Shown: in pieces, positions 44,537 through 54,636 of the stretch
How the letters are laid out: every line of letters begins with the position of its first letter
Position numbering within the stretch: position 1 is the first letter of the stretch
Source of the DNA: Gnetum montanum
Lineage: Eukaryota > Streptophyta > Gnetopsida > Gnetales > Gnetaceae
NCBI GenBank assembly: GCA_015680685.1
Contig: MNCI01004661.1
Coordinates: 1,337,441 to 1,401,440, forward strand
Length of the DNA stretch: 64,000 nucleotides
Reading direction: 5' to 3'
Notes under the pieces: generated by a model
What the model saw: the letters and a program-made list of their open reading frames with translations, nothing else
Database searches by the model: none
Told to the model about the DNA's origin: nothing
Made by a program: the position numbers and the translations under genes

Positions 44537-45220
44537 GAAATCCATGAAAACACACATGCACTCAAGTAAGTAGAGAGGCACAAAAAGTGTTGAATTTCCT
44601 TGAAGTCACATCCTGTTCAAACCTTTGAATATTTTCCAAGCTTGGAAACTACCAAGACCACAAGTTCATGAAAGTTTTATTAATGAAAAAGGGACCTCAT
44701 ATTCCCAAAACAAGGAAAACCATAGAGTTTGTGGATGGGTGGATGACGTGGACTCACTGCTTGTTCCATAAAAATAGAATCCAATCTTAGTTATCAATCG
44801 TTAAAATTCAAAAATAGAAATTAGACATTAGAAATCAAAAATATTAAATACAAACCACCATTAGCAATAACTATAGCACCATTGTGTCATGTTGGCAATA
44901 GAGTAGTTTTATTAGAAAACAAGGAAAATTCACACCAAGATAAGGAAAAATATAAAAGAAATTGTAAAGTATATAAGAAAGATAAAATGTACTAACGATG
45001 TTGTAAAAAAAAAATTTGGAAAAATAACAAAGTGTAAAAAAAAAGGTATAAAAACAAAGAAAGTGTAAAATAAAAAGGTGTAAAACAAAAAATTAAGAAA
45101 AACTAAGGAGCCACTATAATGATTAGCATGGATGGCCATCTCCCCCATGACTAAGTTGTAAGGAGGAAATCTAAAAGATTGAGTGGGGTTGTTCATTCAT
45201 TGAGGCATTGCTTCCACTGG
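44537..45220 (-). other. Element G 3' region, right of complex E
   Basis: Non-coding. It contains a block near 44735-44760 that matches 42092-42130 of E and 1-45 of A; a T-rich array on the minus strand (about 45000-45110); and the PPT-like GTCATGGGGGAGATGG (complement of 45136-45151). These features occur in the same order as in A and E. Confidence 0.65.
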
Positions 45221-45221
45221 C

Positions 45222-46600
45222 TTGCATGGGTTCATGCAAAAGTTTAGCTTATTGCACACTGATCAGTTGCTTTTTGTCTGGGTTCTCAGGTTTGTAGATC
45301 AACATGACCCTAGAAGGAAAGGTTTCATAAATGATATAAGGCCCTTCCCACAATGTTTGGAACTTAGTTTGTTGAGGTATGTATGTGGGGTTCCAATAGA
45401 GGACCTTGTCTCCTAGTTGAAATTTTACTTTTTGTATCCTAAGGTCACTATGCTTTTTGTTGAATGCCTTATGTACTTCATTCCAAGATAGGGCCACTAA
45501 TTGATTTTCACTAGCTTGTTAAGGTTGATCAATCATTCTCTTTGTGCTAGGCTCAGGTTAAGATCTAGGTCACATGCTATTGAAAGTGTACAAAGCTCAT
45601 GTTGAATAGGAAGTGTTGGTAGTTTTCCATACACCAACTCATAGGAAGAGTAGCCTATAAGAAGTTTCCATGTTGAGTGGTAGGCCCAAAGGACATCATT
45701 GAGTTTTGTACTCTAGTCCCTCCTATATTTGCTAATAGTTCTTGTTAGGATTTTTGTGATCTCCCTATTAGTAACCTCTGCTTGACTATTGGCTTAGGGG
45801 TGATAGGGTGTTGTTAATTTATGTTCAACTCTCAAGTGTTACATAAGCTTGTGAAAAGTGGTGCCTATGAAATGGGTTCCACTGTTAGAAATATGTACAT
45901 GTGGCACCCAAACTTGTTTACAACATTTTGTTGTACAAACCATGTAGTAGTGCATGATGTACAGTCAATGATGGCTACTACTTTTGTCCATTTTGTGCAT
46001 TAATCAATGACAACGATTATATATGCCTTTTTATTTAACATGAATGTGATGGGACCCATGAAGTCGATGCTCCATATGTTGAAGGGTTTTAGTGGTTGAA
46101 ACCACTATTGAGGTTCCTCCATTCGAGCAGTCATCCCACCATCTCATTGACAACGTTCACAAGAGTAGATAAATTAGTGGGTGTCCCTAAAGATAGTTGG
46201 CTAATAATACCTTGCCATCAAGATCTTAATGACCATGAATCTCTTAGCATAGTGGCCCCCACAAAGACCCTCATGAGCATCTTAGAGAATGCACAGTTGA
46301 TCAACATCAAGTACACACTAATGAACTAGGTAATCAGTGCATACCTTGTAAAGGTGTTCATTGATTTCCATGAAGCATTTGGCCTGATGGAGAAATTGTT
46401 GTTTCTTCCTATAGTCTAGATCTTGTGGCATCTATTGAGTGAGAAGATAAGTGAGGATGGAATCATACCATTTTGGTTCTGTAGGCACTTGTTCATTCAT
46501 TACACTAGCAAAGAGGAGTTCATCAGGACATTGGTTAGAGAGTGGGCTCTTTTCCTCTTTGTTATTGTAACCGAGACAAGTGATTAGCGACTACATTCTC
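45222..46600 (-). pseudogene. Element G integrase
   Basis: The C-terminal part (45249-45497) reads with F-Q-L-G-D-K-V-L-Y-W-N and L-W-E-G-P-Y-I-I, the Ty3/gypsy integrase C-terminal domain. The catalytic core is degenerate, but S-I-D-F-M-G-P-I followed by V-V-I-D and T-K-W is readable near 46000-46080. Stops and shifts separate the blocks. There is no chromodomain, as expected for Athila-like elements. Confidence 0.78.
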
Positions 46601-46950
46601 AATCCCCTTTCAAGTTACCATTGTAAGATTGAATTCTTGTAAGATTACCAACCACCGTATGACACAGGGGCTCACCATTGGCTTGTTCATGAGGAAGAAA
46701 ATGACGCTATGGTCAGTGTCCACAAACACTTTATATCTGAGCACATAGTGCTTAAACTTCTCTAGAGCATACAACACCACCATTAGTTCTTTCTCCATTG
46801 TGGTGTAATTCAACTTTGCACCCACAATGCTTTGACTTGTGTAGTGGATGTAATATGGATGTTTCTTGTAATCTAACTACATAAGAACAGCTTCCAAGGC
46901 ATAATTTGATGCATCTGTCATGATATAAAATGTTCTAGACTAGTCAGGTG
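46601..46950 (-). pseudogene. Element G RNase H
   Basis: A 71-codon open block (46610-46825) shows L-N-Y-T-T-M-E-K-E-L (catalytic Glu region), V-L-Y-A-L-E-K-F, and D-T-D-H-S-V (Asp region), as in Ty3/gypsy RNase H. The first Asp region lies upstream, near 46920, in decayed form. Confidence 0.78.
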
Positions 46951-48140
46951 CTCATAGAATTGGAGTTTCTACAAGGTTTTTCTTGAGGCTTTGGAATGCT
47001 TTTTTTCATTTCTTAGTCTAGATGAATGGATCATCTTTCTTTGTTATCTTGATCAACAGTTTTGCGATCTTAGAGAAATTCTCTATGAATCACTGGTAGT
47101 AACCAATGTGTCCAAGGAATAACCAAACATTTTTAATGGTTTCTAGTTGACAAGTTATTCCTTGGATGATCCTTATCTTTTCAAGGTCTATCTTAATCCT
47201 TGCTTGAGAAATTTTGTGCCCCAATATAATGTCCTCTTAGATCATCAAATGGTTCTTTTACCAATTGAGTTGAAGATTTTTCTCTATGCATCTTTTAAGC
47301 ACCTGCTCAAGGTGGTCCAATGCTTGCTCAAATGTAGCACCATAGGTGGAGAATTCATCCATGAAGACTTCCATCCTGCAACCAATTTGTTGCTAAAAAA
47401 TGCTCAAGACCAAGCTTTGGAATGTTGCCAGAGCATTGCACAAACCAAAAGGCATCTTGTGAATGTTATTTTGGCCTGATACTTTGACACAATTTGGATT
47501 TGGTTATAACCACTATAACCATCTAGAAAACTACAATAGCAATGCCTAGATATAGTGTCTAACACTTGATCCACAAATGATAATGGAAAATGATCTTTGA
47601 ATGTTGCCATATTTAATAGCCAAAAGTTGATGTAGACAAGTCACTTGTCATCTTTTTTTAGCACAATCACGAGTGGACTAACCAACTCACTATCTATAAT
47701 GGGGTAAATAAACCCTGCCTTAAGGAGTTGTTTGATTTTCTCTTTGATGATTTGCTTTAATTTGGGGTTCAATTACTGCTGTGGCTACCTCTTTAGCGTA
47801 ATGGCTAGATTAGTGTAAATACAATGCTACCATATCCTAGGATCAATCCCAATGAGTTTAGGGTATGACCAAGTAAAGGCTATTGGCCATTTGTTGACCA
47901 CCTTCAAGAACATTTGTTTCTATTCTGGAGTAAGATTGACATTGATGATTACCAACTTGCCATTTGTCAAAAATGCATACTTCATGTTGGTAGGTAGATT
48001 TTTCAACTCTAAGGGCTCTTGTTTAAAACTTTTAGGGATTTTCAACTCTTCCCAATTGGTATCATCATTTTCATCATTAGAGAGTTGGTGATGAACTTGC
48101 TCTAGTTCATCCATGCTTTCAATATAGGCACATGTCAAAC
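46951..48140 (-). pseudogene. Element G reverse transcriptase, Athila type, active site F-M-D-E
   Basis: The N-terminal part at 47920-48138 has L-E-L-K-N-L-P-T-N-M-K-Y-A-F-L, characteristic of Athila pol. F-L-D-G-Y-S-G-Y-N-Q-I (about 47500-47535) carries the first catalytic Asp. P-F-G-L-C-N-A-like sequence lies near 47430-47460. The second motif reads F-M-D-E-F near 47355-47370, where Athila elements have F-M-D-D-F, so the third catalytic residue is changed. Downstream L-G-H-K-I-S and several stops are seen. Confidence 0.82.
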
Positions 48141-48424
48141 TCTCAACAGGTTTTGTGCAAAGTGTGCTGCTTCTAAGATTAGCTATTGGCCACTAGGTAT
48201 CCTCCTATTTTTTGGCTGCTATGTATAGACACCTTTGAACTTCAAATTCATCTGCACACTATTTGTATGTTTTGATAGATGTGCTCTTGATAGACTAGAG
48301 TTTCTACACACAGTTTCACTTGGTATCATTATACATGATGCATGAAACTCTCTTCTTCTCAATCTTTCCAAATTCATTCTACTTGGAAATTTCCAAGGAG
48401 ATATCTCTAATAACCATTCACACA

Positions 48425-48760
48425 TCAACAATGCTCAACCATGCCCTTCCCATAATAATTGATTAGGAAGACTCCATTGTATTTTTCAACCTTAAACACT
48501 AGAAAATTGGTAGGATAGGACCACCCACAAACAATGATCATAATGTCCTCTACAAGTTCCAAAGGAATAGTAATTGATTGGTCTACAAATTCTAGATGAA
48601 TATTGCTCTTCTTGAGAGGTGGTAGGTTCCATGCTTTGTACATGTCATGGGAAATTAGATTGACATTAGAACGTAAATCAAGAACAGTCTTGCATGGCTC
48701 ATGTCTAGTGATTTGCAAGTAAGTGAGAGGACTTCCAAAGTCAGATCTTTTCTTGGGAAG
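48425..48760 (-). pseudogene. Element G retropepsin, catalytic motif lost
   Basis: A 97-codon block is aligned by eye with the A and E proteases (A-W-N-L-P-P-L-K-K-S-N-I; T-I-P-L-E-L-V-E-D-I). The active site reads L-D-L-R-S-N-V-N instead of L-D-S-G-S-G-V-N. After L-I-S the codon is CAT (His), where A and E have TGA. A stop-bearing linker joins it to RT on the left. Confidence 0.75.
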
Positions 48761-48779
48761 GTTGCCAGCCTTGATCTAA

Positions 48780-51287
48780 TCAGAAATAGTGTGAGTTAAC
48801 ATAACAATGTAGATCTTAGGAGGTGTTTAGTTTGAAGGGCTCTTGAAAGGATTTGATGCAAAGGATGATGAAGAGACAAGGTAGCCAGCCACATTAGTTT
48901 GTGAGGAATTTGAAGGATTTTTGGCTTAAAAGAATAGTCATTTTTGGGATCTGGGTTTTGAACCATTCAGTTGAAAAGTTAGTTGTAAGTTGAAAACCCT
49001 AGTTGCATTATGTTGTTGTGGATGTAGTAGAATTTCACCCTGCATAGATGAAGCAGGAGGTAATTGGGTTGAGGGTGGAGGAGTATGTGTTAAAGGATGA
49101 CAAGGGTGATATGGATATGGGGTTTCCCTTCTGGTAGATGGAGAATGATTTTTGTAATACTCTAGAGGGTAGTAGTGGTGCTAAAAAAGAGCATGACTAG
49201 AAGAGTCACATAGAGACATTAGTTGCTAAAAATAGTACCCATATGGATTTGGCTACCTATAAGGGTACTACTACCTTGGTGGTGGCATCCCCCAAGACTA
49301 TGGATGTTGCCACTACTAATATCACTTATACGATTGTGGTGGAGCTCCACTTGGATAATAAGCTTGTTGTTGTCAGTGGAGCTGCCTTGGATTTCCTTGA
49401 GAATAAGGTAGTCTTCTAGGTGCTTGCCTTCTCGCCAATTTAGAATTCAACATGTACACCCTAGACTCTTGTAAGTGTGACATGACAGGGCAACATCCTT
49501 TAGGATGTTTGTATTGGCAAATGTCACATCCACCATCATCATATGATTTTTTCTCCATAACTTCTTCTACTGTAGTAGCTTTGCCCTTACCCCTTTGGTA
49601 GGCATGTTCAACTTCTTTTGACTGTTTATGGTTATGGTCACTACTTTGCTCTCTTGATTCTTCTACAATCTATAAAGTAGTTTGGAATTTTGATCTATAA
49701 AGTAGTTTGGAATTTTTCATCTAATGAATCCCACAATTTATCTACCTTTTTCCAAAATTTTAGACATTGATTTTTGGATCAACAAAGTCTTTCTATTCAC
49801 CACCTCATCAAGTGGTAACTCCTTCTCATTGTTGCAAAATTAGACCTCCCTTTTTCTAATGGAAGGATCCCTATTATATTCCTTAGCACTTTTTTGTTTT
49901 CTCCATTCTTCTTCTTCTTTTACTACCTGATCTATCAGCCTTTGGATTTGATAAGATCTAAGTTTTGATAGTCTTCCTTAGGCAGGCATAAAACCCAAGA
50001 GTTCTTCTTATTTTTGATCTGAGTCCATCTATGATGTGGCGAAGTTGTTCCCATTGAGAATAACCATGATAAGGGTGTCAGTGTATGAGAGAATAGTATT
50101 TACCCATGGTGGCATCTAAGGATTTATGTGTTCGTTGCTTCCATCCTTGGATTTGCCTTCTTAGATTAGACACTTGGGAGTACATATGATATTTATCATT
50201 GAATAGCTCTAGCATTATACTCCACTTGCAAATAGGTTCCAACTTCAAGGATCAATACTAGCATTCTGCTTCCTTGATGAGTGTCCTAGAAAATAGCTTT
50301 AATTTCTGCCACTCATTTTCAATATTTTGTATGGCACAAGCATCATGAAAGGCTTGAAGATGTGTTTGTGGATCAAAGTTATATCCCCCTCAAATCTATG
50401 GATATTGTTCATGTCAAGTCACTTGATCCAACTATCTTTCACATGCTTAGTTGAAATTTTCATTACCTCTGCGATACTCTACATACTCCGAGTTACTAGC
50501 AAAGGCCTATCATCATCATTATTTCGATGATGCCTATGAGGTCCTCTACTATTCCTTTGTTTATGGTGGGCCTAGTGATCATTATTGTCTCATTATTCAC
50601 CTTCATCACAGTTGTGCTTTGGCAACGTCTGTTAGAACTAGAAGAGGAAGAAGAAGATGTAGATGAAGAGGTTGAAGAAGGAGGAGGATTACCACCACCA
50701 TGGTATCTACCACCTCCTCTACACTTATCATGGCTATGTTCATTGGCTTTCTTGTCATCCTGATGCTTGCTCGAGTCCCTGCTTGGACTCCCACTTTTTC
50801 CTAAATCCAAATTGTTGATAGTGGATTGTAGCTTTAGGTTCAAGCCCCCATCACCAATGTCAAGGGGTGAAGAATCTTCATGTTGAGAACCCCTAGAGGG
50901 AGGATCCTCATTATCATTTTGGTGGAGTAGGAACAAGTGATTGGTGAACTATTTCACCTTCATAGTTTCATGATGCTTCTGCTGGTGTCGATCTCTCCTA
51001 TGTTGCGTTTTAATGGGATAGTAGTCCCAGTAGTTATAGTCATGCACAACATACTCTTCTTGAAGATCTTGGATGTCCAACCTTCTAAGAGTTTGGAGCA
51101 TCATCCAGGGCATAGATCGATTGGGAGGCATTGCAATGTTTTTCTCCATATCTTGTCACTGTAATTGTTTATCTTGATGCAAGATAAAGGTGAAATTAGG
51201 CACATACTCATCTGGATAAGTATATATCACCTTGCATTCTTGAGGCACTGATAGTTTAGTATCATTGTGCTTATGAGAAAAATACAT
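48780..51287 (-). pseudogene. Element G gag
   Basis: ATG 51287 begins M-Y-F-S-H-K-H-N, similar to the E and A starts. Blocks: an N-terminal domain (50949-51270), a Ser-rich stretch encoded by a GAA/TCT-type repeat (about 50640-50710), the Retrotrans_gag core (about 50090-50300, decayed), an acidic helix, and the zinc-knuckle variant C-D-I-C-Q-Y-K-H-P-K-G-C-C (about 49480-49530). A Pro/Tyr/Gln-rich linker (48900-49430) leads to the protease. Frequent stops and shifts. Confidence 0.75.
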
Positions 51288-51423
51288 TCTACAATTAAGA
51301 TAAGTTATTAGTGTGCTTAAATTATTATATTTATTTTTAGAATGATTTTTAACCTTAGAGTTTGTCTAATGATGTTAATGATTTTCACTATAGCCAAATA
51401 GTGCATGTTTCAAACAAAAAGAA

Positions 51424-51441
51424 TCCTCAGCAACGACACCA
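51424..51441 (-). other. Element G primer binding site (decayed tRNA-Asp type)
   Basis: On the minus strand TGGTGTCGTTGCTGAGGA lies one base after the LTR. Its differences from the tRNA-Asp complement are C-to-T or G-to-A transitions, which fits methylated-cytosine decay. Confidence 0.78.
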
Positions 51442-51442
51442 G

Positions 51443-52330
51443 TGATGAGCAGCGAATACCCCTATGCTCAACCATACAAATCACTAAGCATTTATGCATG
51501 ATCCGGTCAAATTCCATGAAATCTATGGCTTTTGGTACATTAGCCTATAGGAAGTGAACTTGCCCTAACAGTCATTCGTTGTCTTCTCAATTACACTTGT
51601 GATATGCAAAGGTATAGTTAAGTGTAATCGAGGCATATGATTTTTATTATTTTTATGTTTTACATTTTGGGTGCTTAAAATAAAGGATGAAAATAATGAA
51701 GTAATTTAATTGCAAATTTAATCTAACTAACTACACCTAACTAATCCTAACATAAACATCTATTTCCACTTATTGTACACATCTTGAACATGTTTAGTGC
51801 TACTGAGTTACCAAACATTAAGAATTAGTGGGATTACCAAGTACTAAGCGTATGCTCAAAGTGGTCATACTTATGTGCTTAATTAATCACTACTTAATCT
51901 AGCTTAGTTTAGACTAATTAATTATTTAATTACTTAAAGCATTAAAGGAAATTGTATGAGACATTAAATGCATAAATAAATAATTAATATATTTCCAAGT
52001 GTTGTAAGGTTTATCAAAAAAGCTTATCTTTATTGCCACACACATTGCTATGCTTAGGTACAAAAGTGCTTAAATAAAGATCCATATACTCTTGACTCCT
52101 ACTATAGGCACTTACAAAAATATTCTAACTTTCAAATGATAAAACTGTAAGAGCTCCACTACAACTATGATAATACATGCCATAAACATGGCAGGTGAGC
52201 ACGTATTTATAGGAAAAAATAGATACTACATCGACTGGGCCCTGTCAATGCATCAAATCATGTGTTGATGAGGCCTAGTTGATGGGGTCTAGTCGATAGG
52301 GCCCAATCAATGCAACCAATCCATGATTCA
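51443..52330 (-). repeat. Element G 5' LTR (888 bp)
   Basis: TGATGAGCAG to CATGATTCA on the plus strand, with the PBS on its left. It is closely similar to 30221-31072. TATTTATAGG near 52204 is the TATA-like box on the minus strand. TTAGT right of it (52331-52335) is the target duplication shared with 30213-30217. Confidence 0.83.
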
Positions 52331-52930
52331 TTAGTTCCCATATAACATACCCATATAATATTGTAGAATAAATGACAACTTGAAAACTTTTTCTTTTAAT
52401 ATTTCAAGCCCATGATCATGATGATTTACATTTTTTTTAATTGCATATAGAAACTTAATTCCTCCTATGATTCTTTCCTTGATACATTTATCCCATATGT
52501 AGTTACTCACATAATGAAGAGTTAAGTATCTATGGAATTCCCTATTTTTACATTTGTAGTCACACATTGAAAATTATAATTGGATTTCTTGTGTTCCAGA
52601 TCATTACTTTTATTTTCTTAGCATTAACTTACAAGTTAGAATACAAACAAAAATTTTCTAGAATATGCAACATATTATGCATTCTATTCTTAGAAGTAGA
52701 AATTAAGGTGACATCATTTGCATGAAGAAGTAGGTTCAATGTACAAGATCTTATCTTGATAGCATTTTGATAGTTTCTTGTACATATCTAATCTTGCAAC
52801 TCATCAACAAAGAGACCAAATAGAGTTAGGGATAAAGAGCATCCTTGCTTTACTCTAATTTTTCTCTAGAAAAAAAATTATCCCTTGAATTCTTGTCTTT
52901 CATCTGAATGACAACTTCTTCATATAGCTT
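52331..52930 (-). pseudogene. L1-like LINE ORF2, piece 2 (RT palm and after)
   Basis: Minus-strand motifs in order: S-K-L-Y-E-E-V near 52915, R-V-K-Q-G-C-S-L-S-L-T-L-F-G-L-F-V-D-E-L (about 52800-52870; the L1 G-V-x-Q-G-C-P-L-S-P motif), L-L-L-H-A-N-D-V-T-L-I-S (about 52690-52730; the L1 L-L-Y-A-D-D-x-x-L-I-S active site with Y to H and D to N) and I-G-G-I-K-F-L-Y-A-I-K-K (52331-52567). L1 ORF2 makes endonuclease and RT for target-primed integration. This copy is dead. It continues into 54637 on the right and 30217 on the left once insertions are removed. Confidence 0.8.
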
Positions 52931-54630
52931 TGAATGAGTAGATATGCTCAATGCCCAACCATACGATCCATAAGCATTGTGGTAGACTATGCCATAATTT
53001 GTGAATTGAACTAGTGGAATATCTAAATAGTAAAATGTGAGATTACAAGTTGTTATCTTTTCACTTAGACTAGTAGTGGCTCTTATCTTTATATATTTTA
53101 GTCTAAAGTTAGGTGTATGATCATGATCTTGTTTGGGCTTTAATAAAACTAAGTAGAAATATAAAAATTAACTAATTAATCTAATGAATAATAAAGTAAA
53201 CTCTAAGCTAACCTACGTGATGAGTGTTTGATCCCTAGTTTGCCATACACATCTTGAATTAGTCTATTTGCCACTAGGATTACCAAGTAATTCACTATTA
53301 GCCATACCAAGCAATCTTGTTTCTAAGATTACCAAACAATATTATTGCTAAGATTACTAAACAAATACATTATGCTTGAAACTGATCATGCTCATTTTGC
53401 ATATAACTATAGTGCATTAGGAATGTAAATATTATGCTAAATTACAATGAACGTAAATCCAAGAAACTTAATCTATTCTAGGTCAAAGTGCTATAATGGA
53501 ATGAATTCAATCTTGATCTTTATTATTGATAAAAGACAATTTAATTTTTTGTGTCAACATAGTAGTATTGATGCATCAGTGTTGACATATTTCTTGCTTC
53601 ATCAATGTGTTAGCATTTATACAAACCTAATAAATTCCTATATAAGTGTGTGCACTCATTGCATTTAGGGCATAGTTGGTTATTTCCTTAGGAGAACTCT
53701 TACAATTTGTTTTTTAGTCTTAGAAAATAATAGTAAGTACCCACAACATAAATATGAGTAAGTTGTATGATGCCTTATTTGAGTGGATTGTGCTTGAACA
53801 TAATTTATGAGTGGAAATAAGGTTGAGATTTATTCCCATTCATTATAACACATTGACTTAGAATATAATTTACTTTTAATGTAATTTAATTACTATGCAA
53901 CTTAGTTTAATATTTAGATTTTCATTCATATTACTCATTGGCAGAATAAGCACGATCCGTTTCAAGTGTAAAACATATTCACTTGCTAATCCCACTAACA
54001 CTATCGCTTAGTTAGCCTAGTAGCATAATGCTTGACAATCCTAGTAGTGGGTATGTTCATTTAGGGCATGTACAACAAGCTAGGAACATACACTCATTGG
54101 CTTTATACTAGACTAGATTTATTTCTTGTACTTAGGTTAATTAGGTAGACTTTAAAATTTTAACATTTTAACATTTTAATATGTTTAAATAATAATAATA
54201 ATCTAATCATGTGTTTGAATCACACTTTACCATACACATTAATCCCACATACAGGTAATGAGAATACAATGATCAACATTTAGTTATCTAAAGCATATAG
54301 ACTAGACTTAGTCCAAGAAATTTGACTAGATTGCATGTGAATACTTGTGATCTATATGGTTGAACATAGGATCTACTTTGCCACTCATCAATCATAGTTC
54401 ATAAAATATGTCTAGGTATATCCAACTTGAATAAATATGTCATATAATCAACTTGAAACGATGCTAGGAGAACTTTCTAACTACTGTAGGAATTTAGAAA
54501 ATAAACAAAGTCTCGTTATCTATTGTCGAAATGGTCTCATAAATCTAGTGGGTGAATAGTATTTATAGACATTTATTACTATTGTAGATATGATATTCAA
54601 CTAATTGATGATACCTTATTCAACATTTGT
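52931..54630 (-). mobile_element. Solo LTR J1 (minus), inserted in the LINE and split by solo LTR J2
   Basis: The parts 52931-53526 and about 54396-54630 together give about 830 bp and read as one minus-strand LTR of the Athila-like family (CCCAACCATACG near the left end, AACTACTGTAGG in the right part). TAGCTT stands on both sides (52925-52930 and 54631-54636), and the LINE protein pattern resumes across the site (L-M-V-A-I then S-K-L-Y-E-E-V). No internal element DNA remains, so it is a solo LTR. Confidence 0.68.
53527..54390 (+). mobile_element. Solo LTR J2 (plus), nested in J1
   Basis: 864 bp, TGATAAAAGAC to CCACTCATCA. Flanks are ATTAT (53522-53526) and ATCAT (54391-54395), a probable 5-bp target duplication with one change. 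It resembles the LTR of H, including CTATGGTTGAACATAGG-like sequence before its end (compare the GTATGGTTGGGCATATGG run before 57580). No PBS follows. Confidence 0.68.
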
Positions 54631-54636
54631 TAGCTT

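Larger units (their letters stand above)
30218..52330 (-). mobile_element. Element G: Athila-like Ty3/gypsy with gag-pol and extra 3' ORF, split by complex E
   Basis: In minus-strand order: 5' LTR (51443-52330), PBS, gag, PR, RT, RNase H, integrase, 3' region, [complex E 35280-44536], more 3' region with an extra ORF, 3' LTR (30221-31072). Without E it is about 12.9 kb, near the usual Athila size. TTAGT flanks it at 30213-30217 and 52331-52335, and the interrupted LINE frame reads through once G is removed. All coding parts carry stops. It is the only element of this LTR family in the window with pol. Confidence 0.85.

Noticed and set aside
50496-50763. Acidic Glu/Asp-rich frame on the plus strand (about 50527-50763)
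   Set aside because: It is the antisense of the Ser-rich gag block of element G, a low-complexity shadow.
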